Shown: positions 1 to 7,442, numbered from the stretch's first letter. The stretch is 15,568 nucleotides of DNA from an uncultured Fusobacterium sp. (GCA_900543175.1 UQQO01000041.1:1-15568), one strand, 5' to 3'. Notes: generated from the sequence alone by a model not told the origin. Program-made: numbers and translations.

Positions 1-337
1 TGATGTTGAAAATTATTTTCATATTAAAAAATTTATTGATAACTTTGAATTAAATAATTCAGAAATTAATTTAGATTTTTTAGAATTACCAAATTTATTA
101 TTAAGTAATGCAGAGGGAATAAAAGTTTTTTCTATTGGAAAAAGTAGTGGAGCATTAATTTATACTGAAAATGATAAAAAATTATTTTTAGAACAAGAAA
201 ATCTAAGAGAAAGTAAATATAAAGAGGAGATAATAGAATTTTTATCTGATGTAAAATTACCATATGCTATTACATTTAGTTCTTTAAATCCAGCTGAAAA
301 AGAGGCTGTTTATCATTTATTTATGCTTTTAAAATAA
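1..337 (+). CDS. C-terminal part of an unrecognised protein (5' end outside window)
   Basis: An open frame enters from the left edge (first full codon at position 2) and runs about 111 codons to TAA at 335-337. The visible part begins DVENYFHIKKF and ends AVYHLFMLLK. It is rich in Leu, Asn, Glu and Lys, has no obvious membrane segment and shows no motif I recognise. The codon use is the same AT-rich style as the rest of the window, and the frame is followed 20 bases later by a hairpin with a T-run, which supports a real gene end. The family cannot be named from this fragment. Confidence 0.75.
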   Translation, partial: DVENYFHIKKFIDNFELNNSEINLDFLELPNLLLSNAEGIKVFSIGKSSGALIYTENDKKLFLEQENLRESKYKEEIIEFLSDVKLPYAITFSSLNPAEKEAVYHLFMLLK

Positions 338-350
338 GAGTCAATCATAA

Positions 351-402
351 AAAGATGGGTATAACTAATATGTGGTTTAAACATTAGGCTATGCCCTTTT
401 TA
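351..402 (+). terminator. Probable intrinsic terminator of the upstream partial gene
   Basis: GGGTATA (357-363) pairs with TATGCCC (390-396, one G-T wobble). An inner helix pairs bases around 365-373 with 381-387, leaving a short bulge and a loop near 374-380. Five T follow at 397-401, and an A-run precedes the stem. The stem is interrupted, so the call is moderate. The rest of the 338-564 gap holds only AT-rich sequence and the next promoter. Confidence 0.5.
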
Positions 403-497
403 TTATCAAAAAACTTTTAGATTTTATAATTATATTTAAAAATATATTATTCTTTTAAAGCAGATAAATTTTCAAACTATCTCACAATAAAAGTTTA

Positions 498-526
498 TTG
501 ATATTTTTTAGCTCATATGTTATCAT
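498..526 (+). promoter_or_regulatory. Promoter of the PASTA-rsgA-rpe-marR-rqcH operon
   Basis: A -35 box TTGATA (498-503) and a -10 box TATCAT (521-526) are separated by exactly 17 bases. The start of transcription would be near 533, giving a short leader before the AGGAGGA ribosome binding site at 554-560. It is the best promoter-like pair before this five-gene run. Confidence 0.6.
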
Positions 527-564
527 CAAATAGTATATAAATTGATTTTTTTCAGGAGGATTAA

Positions 565-1281
565 ATGAATAAAAAGTTAGTTTTTTTCTCTTTTATCACA
601 GTTGTAGCTCTAGGTGTAGCAGGATTCTTTTCATTAAAAATATTTGAAAAATCATATTTTAATGAAACTTACTACAAAGTACCAGATTTAAAGAGCTTTA
701 CTCTTGAAGAGGCTGAAGAACTTTTAACTGATAACAATCTTAACATTAGAAATATGGGAGATGAGTTTTCAGATCTTCCAGTAGGTGAAATATTTATGCA
801 AGAGCCTGAACCAGATAGTATTGTAAAGAAAAATAGAAATATCAAGGTTTGGGTAAGTAAAGGAGAGGCTCTAGTAGAAGTGCCACAACTTGTGGGAATG
901 AACTTCCTTGATGCTAAAGCTATAGCTGAACAAAAGGGATTAATAGTTGATAGAGTAGCCTCAACAAAGGCAGCTCTTCCATATAATGAGGTTATTGCCA
1001 CAGATCCAGCTACAGATACTCTTTTAAAGAAAGGACAAAAAATCTCTTTTCTTATAAATAGTTCAGAGCAGATGATGGAAACAAAAATGCCTGATATCAT
1101 CGGAGTTGATGTAAATGATGCTGAAACTCTTTTAAGTGAAAGCTCACTACTTGTAGGGAAGATTAATTATGTATCATTGGCAGAGATACCAGATGGTGTT
1201 GTTATTGAAACAAGTATAGTTTCAGGAAGAAAAGTTCCAGCAGGAACAGAGATAGATATTACTGTAAATAAAATTAAGTAG
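565..1281 (+). CDS. Membrane-anchored triple-PASTA protein without a kinase domain
   Basis: The 238-residue protein has a short cytoplasmic start, one membrane segment at about residues 5-25 and then three consecutive PASTA domains (about 37-99, 103-166 and 173-237), so nearly all of it lies outside the cytoplasmic membrane. The repeats show the usual beginning (VPDL, VPQLVG, MPDIIG), the DAxxLL-type helix, a central P and G, and a closing strand such as IKVWVSKG. PASTA domains bind peptidoglycan fragments or beta-lactam-like ligands in PrkC/PknB kinases and some PBPs. Neither a kinase nor a transpeptidase domain is present. The ATG at 565 sits 4 bases after AGGAGGA. It is first in an operon with rsgA and rpe, the place held by prkC in many Firmicutes. 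A cell-wall sensing or scaffolding role is inferred only. Confidence 0.88.
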   Translation: MNKKLVFFSFITVVALGVAGFFSLKIFEKSYFNETYYKVPDLKSFTLEEAEELLTDNNLNIRNMGDEFSDLPVGEIFMQEPEPDSIVKKNRNIKVWVSKGEALVEVPQLVGMNFLDAKAIAEQKGLIVDRVASTKAALPYNEVIATDPATDTLLKKGQKISFLINSSEQMMETKMPDIIGVDVNDAETLLSESSLLVGKINYVSLAEIPDGVVIETSIVSGRKVPAGTEIDITVNKIK

Positions 1282-1284
1282 TAT

Positions 1285-1299
1285 GGAGGGAGAAAAATA
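1285..1299 (+). promoter_or_regulatory. Ribosome binding site and ATA start codon of rsgA
   Basis: GGAGGG at 1285-1290 is followed by a 6-base spacer and the in-frame codon ATA at 1297-1299. Between the preceding gene's TAG (1279-1281) and TTG 1495 this reading frame contains no ATG, GTG or TTG, although the encoded sequence from 1297 onward is clearly the RsgA N-terminal domain. An out-of-frame mini-ORF ATG (1283) to TAA (1298-1300) overlaps the ATA. Confidence 0.65.
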
Positions 1300-2178
1300 A
1301 AAGGTATTGTTATAAATAAGATACAAGGTTTTTATTATGTAAAAGTTGATGAACAAGTTTATGAGTGTAAGCTTAGAGGGATTTTAAAAAGAAAAGATGA
1401 CAAGCAAAATTGTGTTGTTGGAGATATAGTTGAGATATCTGAGGACAATGCTATTATAAAAGTAGAAAAGAGAAAAAATCTAGTTGAGAGACCTTTGGTG
1501 GCAAATATAGATTATTTAGTAATACAATTTGCTGGAAAAGATCCTGCAATAGATTATGAAAGATTAAATATTCTAATTCTTAGAGGCTTCTATTACAAAA
1601 TATCTCCAATTATTGTTGTAAATAAGATAGATCTCTTGACAGAGGAAGAGATTGAAGATATTAAAAAGAATTTAGAATTTTTAAAACAATTAAATATACC
1701 ATATTTTCTTGTATCAGAAAGAGAAAATATTGGAGTTGAAGAGCTAAAAGCTTTTATTAAAGATAAGATAACAGCTTTTGGAGGACCTAGTGGAGTAGGA
1801 AAATCAAGTATTATCAATCTTCTACAAACTACTAAAAAGCTCGAAACTGGAGAGACAAGCAAGAGATTAAAGAGAGGAAAACATACAACAAAGGATACAA
1901 ATCTTTTACCATTGAAAGATGGAGGATATATTATTGATACCCCAGGGTTCTCATCAGTTGAGCTACCAGATATTAAAGATGCTCAAGAATTGATTGGACT
2001 TTTCCCAGAATTTACTGTGGAAGAGAGCTGTAAATTCCATAATTGTTTGCATTTAAATGAGCCAGGTTGTATAATTAAAAGTAGGGTAGAAGAGGGATTG
2101 ATCTCACAAACTAGATATGAATTTTACAAAAGAATATATGAAAAACTAAAAAATGAGAGGTGGAATAAATATGAATAA
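1297..2178 (+). CDS. rsgA: Ribosome small-subunit biogenesis GTPase RsgA, probable ATA start
   Basis: RsgA is a circularly permuted GTPase that acts late in 30S subunit maturation. Read from ATA 1297 it is 293 residues, the normal family length. In order: OB-fold domain (about 1-65, containing IQGFYYVKV and ending RKNLVERP), G4 NKID (109-112), Walker A/G1 GPSGVGKSS (163-171), G2-like HTT (196-198), G3 DTPG (214-217), and the C-terminal zinc motif with C245, C250, H252 and C258. The first conventional start, TTG 1495, would delete the whole OB domain and has no ribosome binding site, so it is unlikely. The gene begins 15 bases after the PASTA gene and overlaps rpe by 8 bases, so translation is probably coupled. 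Identity is very secure; the start codon is the uncertain part. Confidence 0.93.
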   Translation: MKGIVINKIQGFYYVKVDEQVYECKLRGILKRKDDKQNCVVGDIVEISEDNAIIKVEKRKNLVERPLVANIDYLVIQFAGKDPAIDYERLNILILRGFYYKISPIIVVNKIDLLTEEEIEDIKKNLEFLKQLNIPYFLVSERENIGVEELKAFIKDKITAFGGPSGVGKSSIINLLQTTKKLETGETSKRLKRGKHTTKDTNLLPLKDGGYIIDTPGFSSVELPDIKDAQELIGLFPEFTVEESCKFHNCLHLNEPGCIIKSRVEEGLISQTRYEFYKRIYEKLKNERWNKYE

Positions 2179-2812
2179 AAATATTAAAATAGCTCCTTCA
2201 ATACTGTCAGCAGATTTTAGCAGATTAGGGGAAGAGATTGAGGCAATAGATAGAGCAGGTGCAGACTATGTACATATAGATGTTATGGATGGAATTTTCG
2301 TGCCTAATATCACTTTTGGAGCTCCTGTTGTAAAAGCTGTAAGAAATAGAACTAAACTTGTTTTTGATGTGCACTTAATGATAGATAGACCTGAAAGATA
2401 TATTGATGACTTTGTAAAAGCTGGAGCAGATTTAATAACTGTTCATGCTGAATCTACACTACATCTTCACAGAGTTATTCAACAGATAAAAGCTCACGGA
2501 ATAAAAGCAGGAGTATCTTTAAACCCTGCCACTCCAGTTGATGTATTAAAATATATTATCAATGATATTGATATGGTACTTGTTATGAGTGTAAACCCAG
2601 GATTCGGAGGACAAAAATTTATACCAAGTGCAGTTGAAAAGATAAAAGATGTTAGAGCATTGAGCAAAGATGTAGATATCCAAGTTGATGGAGGAATTAC
2701 AGCTGATACTATTGGACAATGTATCGAAGCTGGAGCAAATATATTTGTTGCTGGTTCTTATGTATTTTCAGGAGATTATGAGGAAAGAATAAATTTATTA
2801 AAGAGAGGATAA
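2171..2812 (+). CDS. rpe: Ribulose-phosphate 3-epimerase
   Basis: Rpe interconverts D-ribulose 5-phosphate and D-xylulose 5-phosphate in the non-oxidative pentose phosphate pathway, using a metal ion in a TIM barrel. The 213-residue protein carries the expected motifs: APSILSADF (8-16), HIDVMDG (35-41, with metal/catalytic D37), DVHLM (66-70), the [10 protein letters not shown] phosphate loop (141-150), and QVDGGI with catalytic D173. The ATG at 2171 was chosen because AGGTGG (2158-2163) lies 7 bases before it and the protein then begins just ahead of the conserved KIAPSIL strand. An in-frame ATG at 2153 precedes that ribosome binding site and is less likely. It overlaps the end of rsgA by 8 bases, and marR begins 3 bases downstream. 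Confidence 0.95.
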   Translation: MNKNIKIAPSILSADFSRLGEEIEAIDRAGADYVHIDVMDGIFVPNITFGAPVVKAVRNRTKLVFDVHLMIDRPERYIDDFVKAGADLITVHAESTLHLHRVIQQIKAHGIKAGVSLNPATPVDVLKYIINDIDMVLVMSVNPGFGGQKFIPSAVEKIKDVRALSKDVDIQVDGGITADTIGQCIEAGANIFVAGSYVFSGDYEERINLLKRG

Positions 2813-2815
2813 AAT

Positions 2816-3490
2816 ATGAGTGCAAATATTAAAAAGGTAGATGAATTATTGGGGAACTTCTATAAACTATTTTTTAAAAGTGAAGATATGGCTCTAAAAA
2901 GAGGGATAAAATGTCTTACTCATACAGAACTTCATTTGATAGAAGCAATAGGACAAGACTCATTAACTATGAATGAGTTATCAGATAAGATTGGAATTAC
3001 AATGGGAACAGCTACTGTTGCTGTTTCTAAACTTACAGAAAAAGGATTTATAGCAAGAGTTAGATCAAATTCAGATAGAAGAAAGGTTTTTGTTTCACTT
3101 ACTCCTAAAGGAACTAGTGCATTAACTTATCACAACAACTATCACAAAATGATTATGTCAAGTATCACAGAAAATATTCCAAAAGAGGAGTTAGAACACT
3201 TTATAAGTGTATTTGAAGTTATCCTTGATTCTTTGAAAAAGAAAACAAATGATTTCAGACCACTTGTAATTACTGATTTCCCTGTTGGAAGTATAGTATC
3301 AATAGTTGAAATTAAAGGAACTCCAATAGTTCAAAACTATTTTGCTAGCCATGGAGTTGAAAACTTTACAGTTATAGAGATTATGGAAAGTGATAATAAA
3401 GATAACTTTATTTTGAAGAAAAATGATGGAGAACTTTTAGTACTTGATATTCTTGATGCTAAAAATCTTATTGGAATTAAAAAAGATTAA
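2816..3490 (+). CDS. MarR-family regulator with a C-terminal FeoA-like domain
   Basis: This 224-residue protein has two parts. Residues about 1-145 form a MarR-type winged helix DNA-binding domain: helix-turn-helix about 50-78 (LTMNELSDKIGIT then the recognition helix MGTATVAVSKLTEKG), and a basic wing about 81-96 with SNSDRRKVFVSLT. Residues about 150-223 look like a FeoA/SH3-type small barrel, with DFPVGS and a later strand and loop pattern like the C-terminal domain of DtxR/MntR regulators. A DNA-binding role is secure; the effector is unknown, and metal sensing is only a guess from the second domain. The ATG at 2816 follows AGAGG (2804-2808) inside the rpe 3' end. It is the fourth gene of the operon, so it may control genes elsewhere or its own operon. 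Confidence 0.85.
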   Translation: MSANIKKVDELLGNFYKLFFKSEDMALKRGIKCLTHTELHLIEAIGQDSLTMNELSDKIGITMGTATVAVSKLTEKGFIARVRSNSDRRKVFVSLTPKGTSALTYHNNYHKMIMSSITENIPKEELEHFISVFEVILDSLKKKTNDFRPLVITDFPVGSIVSIVEIKGTPIVQNYFASHGVENFTVIEIMESDNKDNFILKKNDGELLVLDILDAKNLIGIKKD

Positions 3491-3507
3491 TTAACATAGG
3501 AGTGCAT

Positions 3508-5130
3508 ATGTTTTACATTGATGGAATATCACTAAATAAGATAAAAGATGAATTAAAAAGAGAGCTTGCAGGGAAAAAGATAAATAAGATAACAAAAAAT
3601 ACTGAGACATCACTGTCAGTTTTCTTTGGAAAAACAGAGTTAGTTTTCTCTTGTAACCCTACTTTTCCTATTTGCTATATCTCAAACTCTAAAGAGGGAG
3701 TTTTAGAAAATAGTACAGGACTTGCAGCTAATATGAGAAAACATCTATTAAATGCTATGTTGACAGATGTAGAGCAACTTGGTTTTGATAGAATATTGGT
3801 ATTTAAATTTGCTAGAATAAATGAGCTTGGAGAGGTGAAGAACTACTCTATAATTTTTGAGATTATGGGAAAATATTCTAACTTTATTCTAGTTGATGGG
3901 GATAATAAGATAGTAGATCTATTAAAACGTTTCTCTCTTGAGGAAAATAGATTGAGAGCTATGTTCCCAGGGTTACAATATGAGCAACCTGTAATAGATG
4001 AAAAAATATCTCCTATTGAGGTAGGAGAAGAGGAGTTTAATAGATTTGTAGAGGAAAAAACTCTTCTTAAAAATGTAGAGGGAATTGGAAAATTGACAGT
4101 TTCTAATATAAAAGATTATTGTGATTTTAAAAATATATTAGATGCCCCTCTATCACCAAAAATATTTTTAAATAATAAAAGAATTGTTTTAGGAACAGTT
4201 TTAAATATTATACCAAAGGAAAAATATGATGAGGTGTTGGAGTTTGATAGTTTTAGAGAGGTTATAAACTACTATATCAACACTGAAAATCTGTCTAGTT
4301 CCTTTGATACTCTAAAAACAAGATTGTTAGATAATATTAATAAAAAGGTAAAAAAGAACAATAAGATTCTTTCTCTTCTAAAGGCTGAAGCTGAAGAGAA
4401 AAGTGATTTTGAAAAGTATAAGGAGCTAGGAGATATTTTAGCTGCCTCAATATACTCTATAAAGAGAGGTATGACAAGCTTAAAAACTTATGATTTTTAC
4501 AATAATAAAGAGATTGAAATTCCTTTAGAACCTCAACTTTCTCCACAAGAGAACCTTGAAAAAACATATAAAAAGTACAATAAGTTAAAAAGAGGAATGG
4601 AAGCTAATGCTAGAAGAAATAGAGAGATTAATGAGGAGTTAGAGTATCTAAACAGTGTTAAACTTTTTATTGATAGTAGTGATGATACTAACAACTTGAA
4701 ATTGATTCAAGATGAGTTAATTGCACAGGGATATTTAAAAGTTCAGCAAAAGAAAGGTAATAAGAAAAAAGTCAATAAAGAGATAGGATATGGGATTCTT
4801 GAATTTGAAAATTATAGAATTTTATATGGAAGAAACAATATTGAAAATGATAACCTTACTTTTAAAGTAGCTGAAAAAAATGATATTTGGCTACACTCAA
4901 AAAATATTCCAGGATCACATGTTATTATAAAAGCAAGTGTAGTGACATATGAGATGCTTATGAAGGGAGCAGAGGTAGCCGCTTTCTATTCTAAGAGTAG
5001 TACAGGGGATAAAATAAGTGTTGACTATACTCAAAAGAGATATATAAATAAGCCAAAAGGTGGAAAACCAGGGTTTGTTACATATGTAAATGAAAAGAAT
5101 ATTGTTGTGGCAAAGCCTGAAAAGATTTAA
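3508..5130 (+). CDS. rqcH: RqcH (NFACT-family) ribosome quality-control factor
   Basis: RqcH binds stalled 50S subunits carrying peptidyl-tRNA and recruits tRNA-Ala to add C-terminal alanine tails that mark the nascent chain for degradation. Older annotations call this family fibronectin-binding protein. The 540-residue protein shows an N-terminal NFACT-N domain with the conserved DR pair at 94-95 (LGFDRILVF), a helix-hairpin-helix segment around 188-215 (VEGIGKLTVSNI), a Lys/Glu-rich coiled-coil middle (about 280-395), and the NFACT-R domain, with DIWLHSKNIPGSHV from 459 and DYTQKRYINKPKGGKPG from 506. The ATG at 3508 has AGGAG at 3498-3502. An in-frame GTG at 3502 overlaps that ribosome binding site and is less likely. 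It is last in the operon, 17 bases after marR and before a strong terminator. Confidence 0.93.
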   Translation: MFYIDGISLNKIKDELKRELAGKKINKITKNTETSLSVFFGKTELVFSCNPTFPICYISNSKEGVLENSTGLAANMRKHLLNAMLTDVEQLGFDRILVFKFARINELGEVKNYSIIFEIMGKYSNFILVDGDNKIVDLLKRFSLEENRLRAMFPGLQYEQPVIDEKISPIEVGEEEFNRFVEEKTLLKNVEGIGKLTVSNIKDYCDFKNILDAPLSPKIFLNNKRIVLGTVLNIIPKEKYDEVLEFDSFREVINYYINTENLSSSFDTLKTRLLDNINKKVKKNNKILSLLKAEAEEKSDFEKYKELGDILAASIYSIKRGMTSLKTYDFYNNKEIEIPLEPQLSPQENLEKTYKKYNKLKRGMEANARRNREINEELEYLNSVKLFIDSSDDTNNLKLIQDELIAQGYLKVQQKKGNKKKVNKEIGYGILEFENYRILYGRNNIENDNLTFKVAEKNDIWLHSKNIPGSHVIIKASVVTYEMLMKGAEVAAFYSKSSTGDKISVDYTQKRYINKPKGGKPGFVTYVNEKNIVVAKPEKI

Positions 5131-5148
5131 AAAAGATATATAATCTTT

Positions 5149-5190
5149 GGTGTTGGTACTTAAATGTATTAACACCTTTTTTATTTTTTT
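5149..5190 (+). terminator. Strong intrinsic terminator after rqcH
   Basis: GGTGTTGGTAC (5149-5159) pairs with GTATTAACACC (5166-5176) over 11 positions including two G-T wobbles, with loop TTAAAT. Six T, one A and seven T follow. It ends the first operon. Confidence 0.85.
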
Positions 5191-5243
5191 GTACCAATAA
5201 ATTAACTTTATTCTTATTTTTACTATTATTTTTCTTGAATTTC

Positions 5244-5252
5244 TGATACAAT
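5244..5252 (+). promoter_or_regulatory. Extended -10 promoter of rnmV
   Basis: TGATACAAT (5244-5252) fits an extended -10 element (TG, one base, TACAAT). No convincing -35 box is seen about 17 bases upstream, which is tolerated with an extended -10. It lies between the rqcH terminator and rnmV. Confidence 0.5.
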
Positions 5253-5293
5253 AATATGGTAAAAAATTAAGTTAGATTTAATGAGAGGTAAAA

Positions 5294-5854
5294 ATGAAGA
5301 AAAAGATTAAAGAGATAATAGTAGTTGAGGGAAGAGATGATATTTCAGCAGTAAAAGCTGCTGTTGATGCAGAGATAATTCAAGTAAATGGGTTTGCAGT
5401 GAGAAAAGCTGGAACTATTGAGAAAATAAGAGTGGCTAATAAAAATAGAGGGATTATTATCTTAACAGATCCTGACCATGCTGGAGAAGAGATTAGAAAG
5501 TATATTCATAAATTTTTTCCAGAAGCAAAGGATGCCTATATCAGAAGAATAGAGGGAACAAAAGATGGAGATGTAGGAGTTGAAAATGCTAATCCTGAAG
5601 CTATAATCAATGCCTTAGAAAAAGCTAGATGCAGTGTGCTAGAAAATATTGTAGAAACTTTTGATATGAGTTATTTAATGGACTGTGGACTTGTTGGAAA
5701 CAATGAAGCAAGTATCAGAAGAGAAAGAGTTGGTGGAAAGTTGGGAATAGGATATTCTAATGGAAAACAATTTCTTTCAAGATTAAACAGATATGGCATA
5801 AGTAGAGATGAGTTTGAAAAAGCTTTAAATGAAGTTATTGCTGAAGAAAAATAA
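5294..5854 (+). CDS. rnmV: Ribonuclease M5 (5S rRNA maturation)
   Basis: RNase M5 performs the final cleavage of 5S rRNA precursor through a Toprim domain and depends on two divalent metal ions. The 186-residue product has the Toprim glutamate in VVEGRDD (E12) and the aspartate pair in ILTDPDHAGEE (D59, D61), followed by the C-terminal region typical of the family, with RRERVGGKLGIGYSNGKQ about 143-160. Length matches the usual 180-190 residues. ATG 5294 follows GAGAGG (5283-5288). In many Firmicutes rnmV sits beside rsmA; here it stands alone between a terminator and an unrelated promoter. No clear terminator follows it, so some transcription may run into the next gene. Confidence 0.93.
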   Translation: MKKKIKEIIVVEGRDDISAVKAAVDAEIIQVNGFAVRKAGTIEKIRVANKNRGIIILTDPDHAGEEIRKYIHKFFPEAKDAYIRRIEGTKDGDVGVENANPEAIINALEKARCSVLENIVETFDMSYLMDCGLVGNNEASIRRERVGGKLGIGYSNGKQFLSRLNRYGISRDEFEKALNEVIAEEK

Positions 5855-5888
5855 TATTTTAAAACTATATAAAAGTAGATATTAATTG

Positions 5889-5918
5889 TTGACATTTTTT
5901 TGTAAAATAATATATAAT
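5889..5918 (+). promoter_or_regulatory. Near-perfect consensus promoter of the exported flavoprotein
   Basis: TTGACA (5889-5894) and TATAAT (5913-5918) are both exact consensus boxes separated by 18 bases. It is the strongest promoter in the window. The leader from about 5925 begins with a small hairpin (AGAG 5925-5928 with CTCT 5936-5939), and the ribosome binding site GAGGTGGG is at 5957-5964. Confidence 0.85.
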
Positions 5919-5967
5919 ATAAATAGAGGGTTAAACTCTGTATATAAAATAATTTTGAGGTGGGAAA

Positions 5968-7374
5968 ATGAGAAAAAAACTTATGTGCTTATTAGCTGCT
6001 ATGACATTTGCTGCTAGTTATGGAGCTGAAAATATTACTACTGATGTAGTTGTTGTTGGAGGAGGAGGAGCTGGACTTTCAGCTGCTATCGCTGCTAAAG
6101 AAAAAGGTGCTAATGTAGTTTTAGTAGAAAAAATGTTAATGTTAGGAGGAAATACTAACTATGCAACAGCTGGTATCAATGCTGCTAACACTAAGCTACA
6201 AAAGAAATTAGGAATAGAAGATAATGCTGAACTATTCTACAATGACACTATGAAAGGTGGAAAAAACGTTAACAACCCTGAATTAGTAAAAAAACTTACT
6301 ACTGATTCAGCTAATATTATCGATTGGTTAACAGAAAGAGGAGCAGATCTTAGTGAAGTTGTATTCACTGGAGGACAAAGTGCAAAGAGAACTCACAGAC
6401 CAGCTGGTGGACAAGCTGTTGGACCAGTTATCGTTGATGCTCTTGCTGAAACTGCTGAAAAAGATGGAATTGATGTAAGAACTGAAAGTGAAGTTACTAA
6501 ATTAATAAAAACTGGTGATAAAGTTACTGGTGTTGAAGTAAAACACAAAGGTGAAACTTACAATATCACTGCAAAAGCTGTTGTAATGGCAACTGGAGGA
6601 TTTGGAGCTAATGCTAAAATGGTAGCTGAATACAAACCATCATTAGAGGGATTTGGATCAACTAACAGCCCTGCTATCACTGGAGAGGGAATCAAAATGG
6701 TTAAAGCTGTTGGAGGAGATTTAGTTGATATGACTGAAATTCAAACTCACCCTACAGTAGTACATAAGAAAACTGCTATGATCACTGAAGCAGTTAGAGG
6801 AGAGGGAGCTATCCTTGTAAACAGAGAAGGAAAGAGATTTGTAAGCGAACTTGAAACTAGAGACGTTGTTTCTAAAGCTGAACTTGAGCAAACTGGAAAA
6901 AGTGCTTTCTTAGTATTTGACCAAGAAGTAAGAGAAAAACTAGGAGCAATCAATGGTTATGTAAGAAAAGGATTTACTGTTGAAGGTGCAACTGTTGAAG
7001 AATTAGCTGGAAAAATTGGTGTAGATGCTAAAGGTTTAGTTGATACTATGGCTAAATACAATGGATATGTAAAAGCTGGAGAAGATAAAGATTTTGGTAA
7101 AACTGCTTTACCTAGAGAACTTGTAAAAGCTCCTTTCTATGCTATTGAAGTATCACCTGCTGTTCACCACACAATGGGTGGAGTACGTATCAATACAAAT
7201 GCTGAAGTACTTACTGCTGATGGAAAAGTAATTCCTGGATTATTTGCTGCTGGAGAAATTACTGGTGGAGTACACGGAGCTAACAGAATTGGTGGAAATG
7301 CTGTAACTGATATTACAGTTTATGGAAAAACTGCTGGAGAAAATGCAGCTGATTTTGCTAAAAGTTCTAAATAA
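5968..7374 (+). CDS. Exported FAD-dependent reductase, flavocytochrome c fumarate reductase-like
   Basis: The 468-residue protein has a signal peptide (MRKK, a hydrophobic stretch to about residue 17, likely cut after SYGA at 20) and then a FAD-binding domain with VVVGGGGAGLSAA (27-40). All side chains I associate with the Shewanella FccA active site seem present: H261 in THPT, T273/E274/R277 in TEAVRGEG, R298 in TRD (the proton-donating arginine by alignment), H400/H401 in HHTMGG, and R440 in GANRIGGN. It should reduce the double bond of fumarate or a related acid outside the cytoplasmic membrane; the true substrate is unproven. There is no CXXCH haem motif and no FMN-binding domain, so electrons must come from another protein. 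It is a single-gene unit with a consensus promoter, a strong ribosome binding site and codons shifted toward AAC, ATC and GCT, all pointing to high expression. Confidence 0.88.
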   Translation: MRKKLMCLLAAMTFAASYGAENITTDVVVVGGGGAGLSAAIAAKEKGANVVLVEKMLMLGGNTNYATAGINAANTKLQKKLGIEDNAELFYNDTMKGGKNVNNPELVKKLTTDSANIIDWLTERGADLSEVVFTGGQSAKRTHRPAGGQAVGPVIVDALAETAEKDGIDVRTESEVTKLIKTGDKVTGVEVKHKGETYNITAKAVVMATGGFGANAKMVAEYKPSLEGFGSTNSPAITGEGIKMVKAVGGDLVDMTEIQTHPTVVHKKTAMITEAVRGEGAILVNREGKRFVSELETRDVVSKAELEQTGKSAFLVFDQEVREKLGAINGYVRKGFTVEGATVEELAGKIGVDAKGLVDTMAKYNGYVKAGEDKDFGKTALPRELVKAPFYAIEVSPAVHHTMGGVRINTNAEVLTADGKVIPGLFAAGEITGGVHGANRIGGNAVTDITVYGKTAGENAADFAKSSK

Positions 7375-7390
7375 TTAAGATATAATTTTA

Positions 7391-7425
7391 AGCTGGGTAA
7401 TGATTATGTTACTCAGCTTTTTTTA
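7391..7425 (+). terminator. Strong intrinsic terminator after the flavoprotein gene
   Basis: AGCTGGGTAA (7391-7400) pairs with TTACTCAGCT (7409-7418) over 10 positions with one G-T wobble and an 8-base loop, followed by a run of T to 7424. It ends the single-gene unit. Confidence 0.88.
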
Positions 7426-7442
7426 TTATAAAGATAAATAAA

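Noticed and set aside
356..388. Ten-codon ORF ATG 356 to TAG 386-388
   Set aside because: It lies wholly within the hairpin terminator region, has no ribosome binding site and is too short to support.
672..1100. Minus-strand ORF of 142 codons across the PASTA gene
   Set aside because: It is antisense to a clear triple-PASTA gene, has no ribosome binding site and its composition is the shadow of that coding sequence.
1495..2178. RsgA as a truncated gene starting at TTG 1495
   Set aside because: The OB domain is encoded intact upstream in the same frame, and TTG 1495 has no ribosome binding site. A full-length gene from ATA 1297 fits better.
5855..5888. Possible terminator after rnmV (TAATAT ... 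ATATTA)
   Set aside because: The inverted repeat is very short, AT-only and has no T-run, so it is not a convincing terminator.
4915..5895. Minus-strand ORFs of 86 and 74 codons under the rqcH and rnmV ends
   Set aside because: Both lie mostly antisense to confident genes, with no ribosome binding site or recognisable motif.
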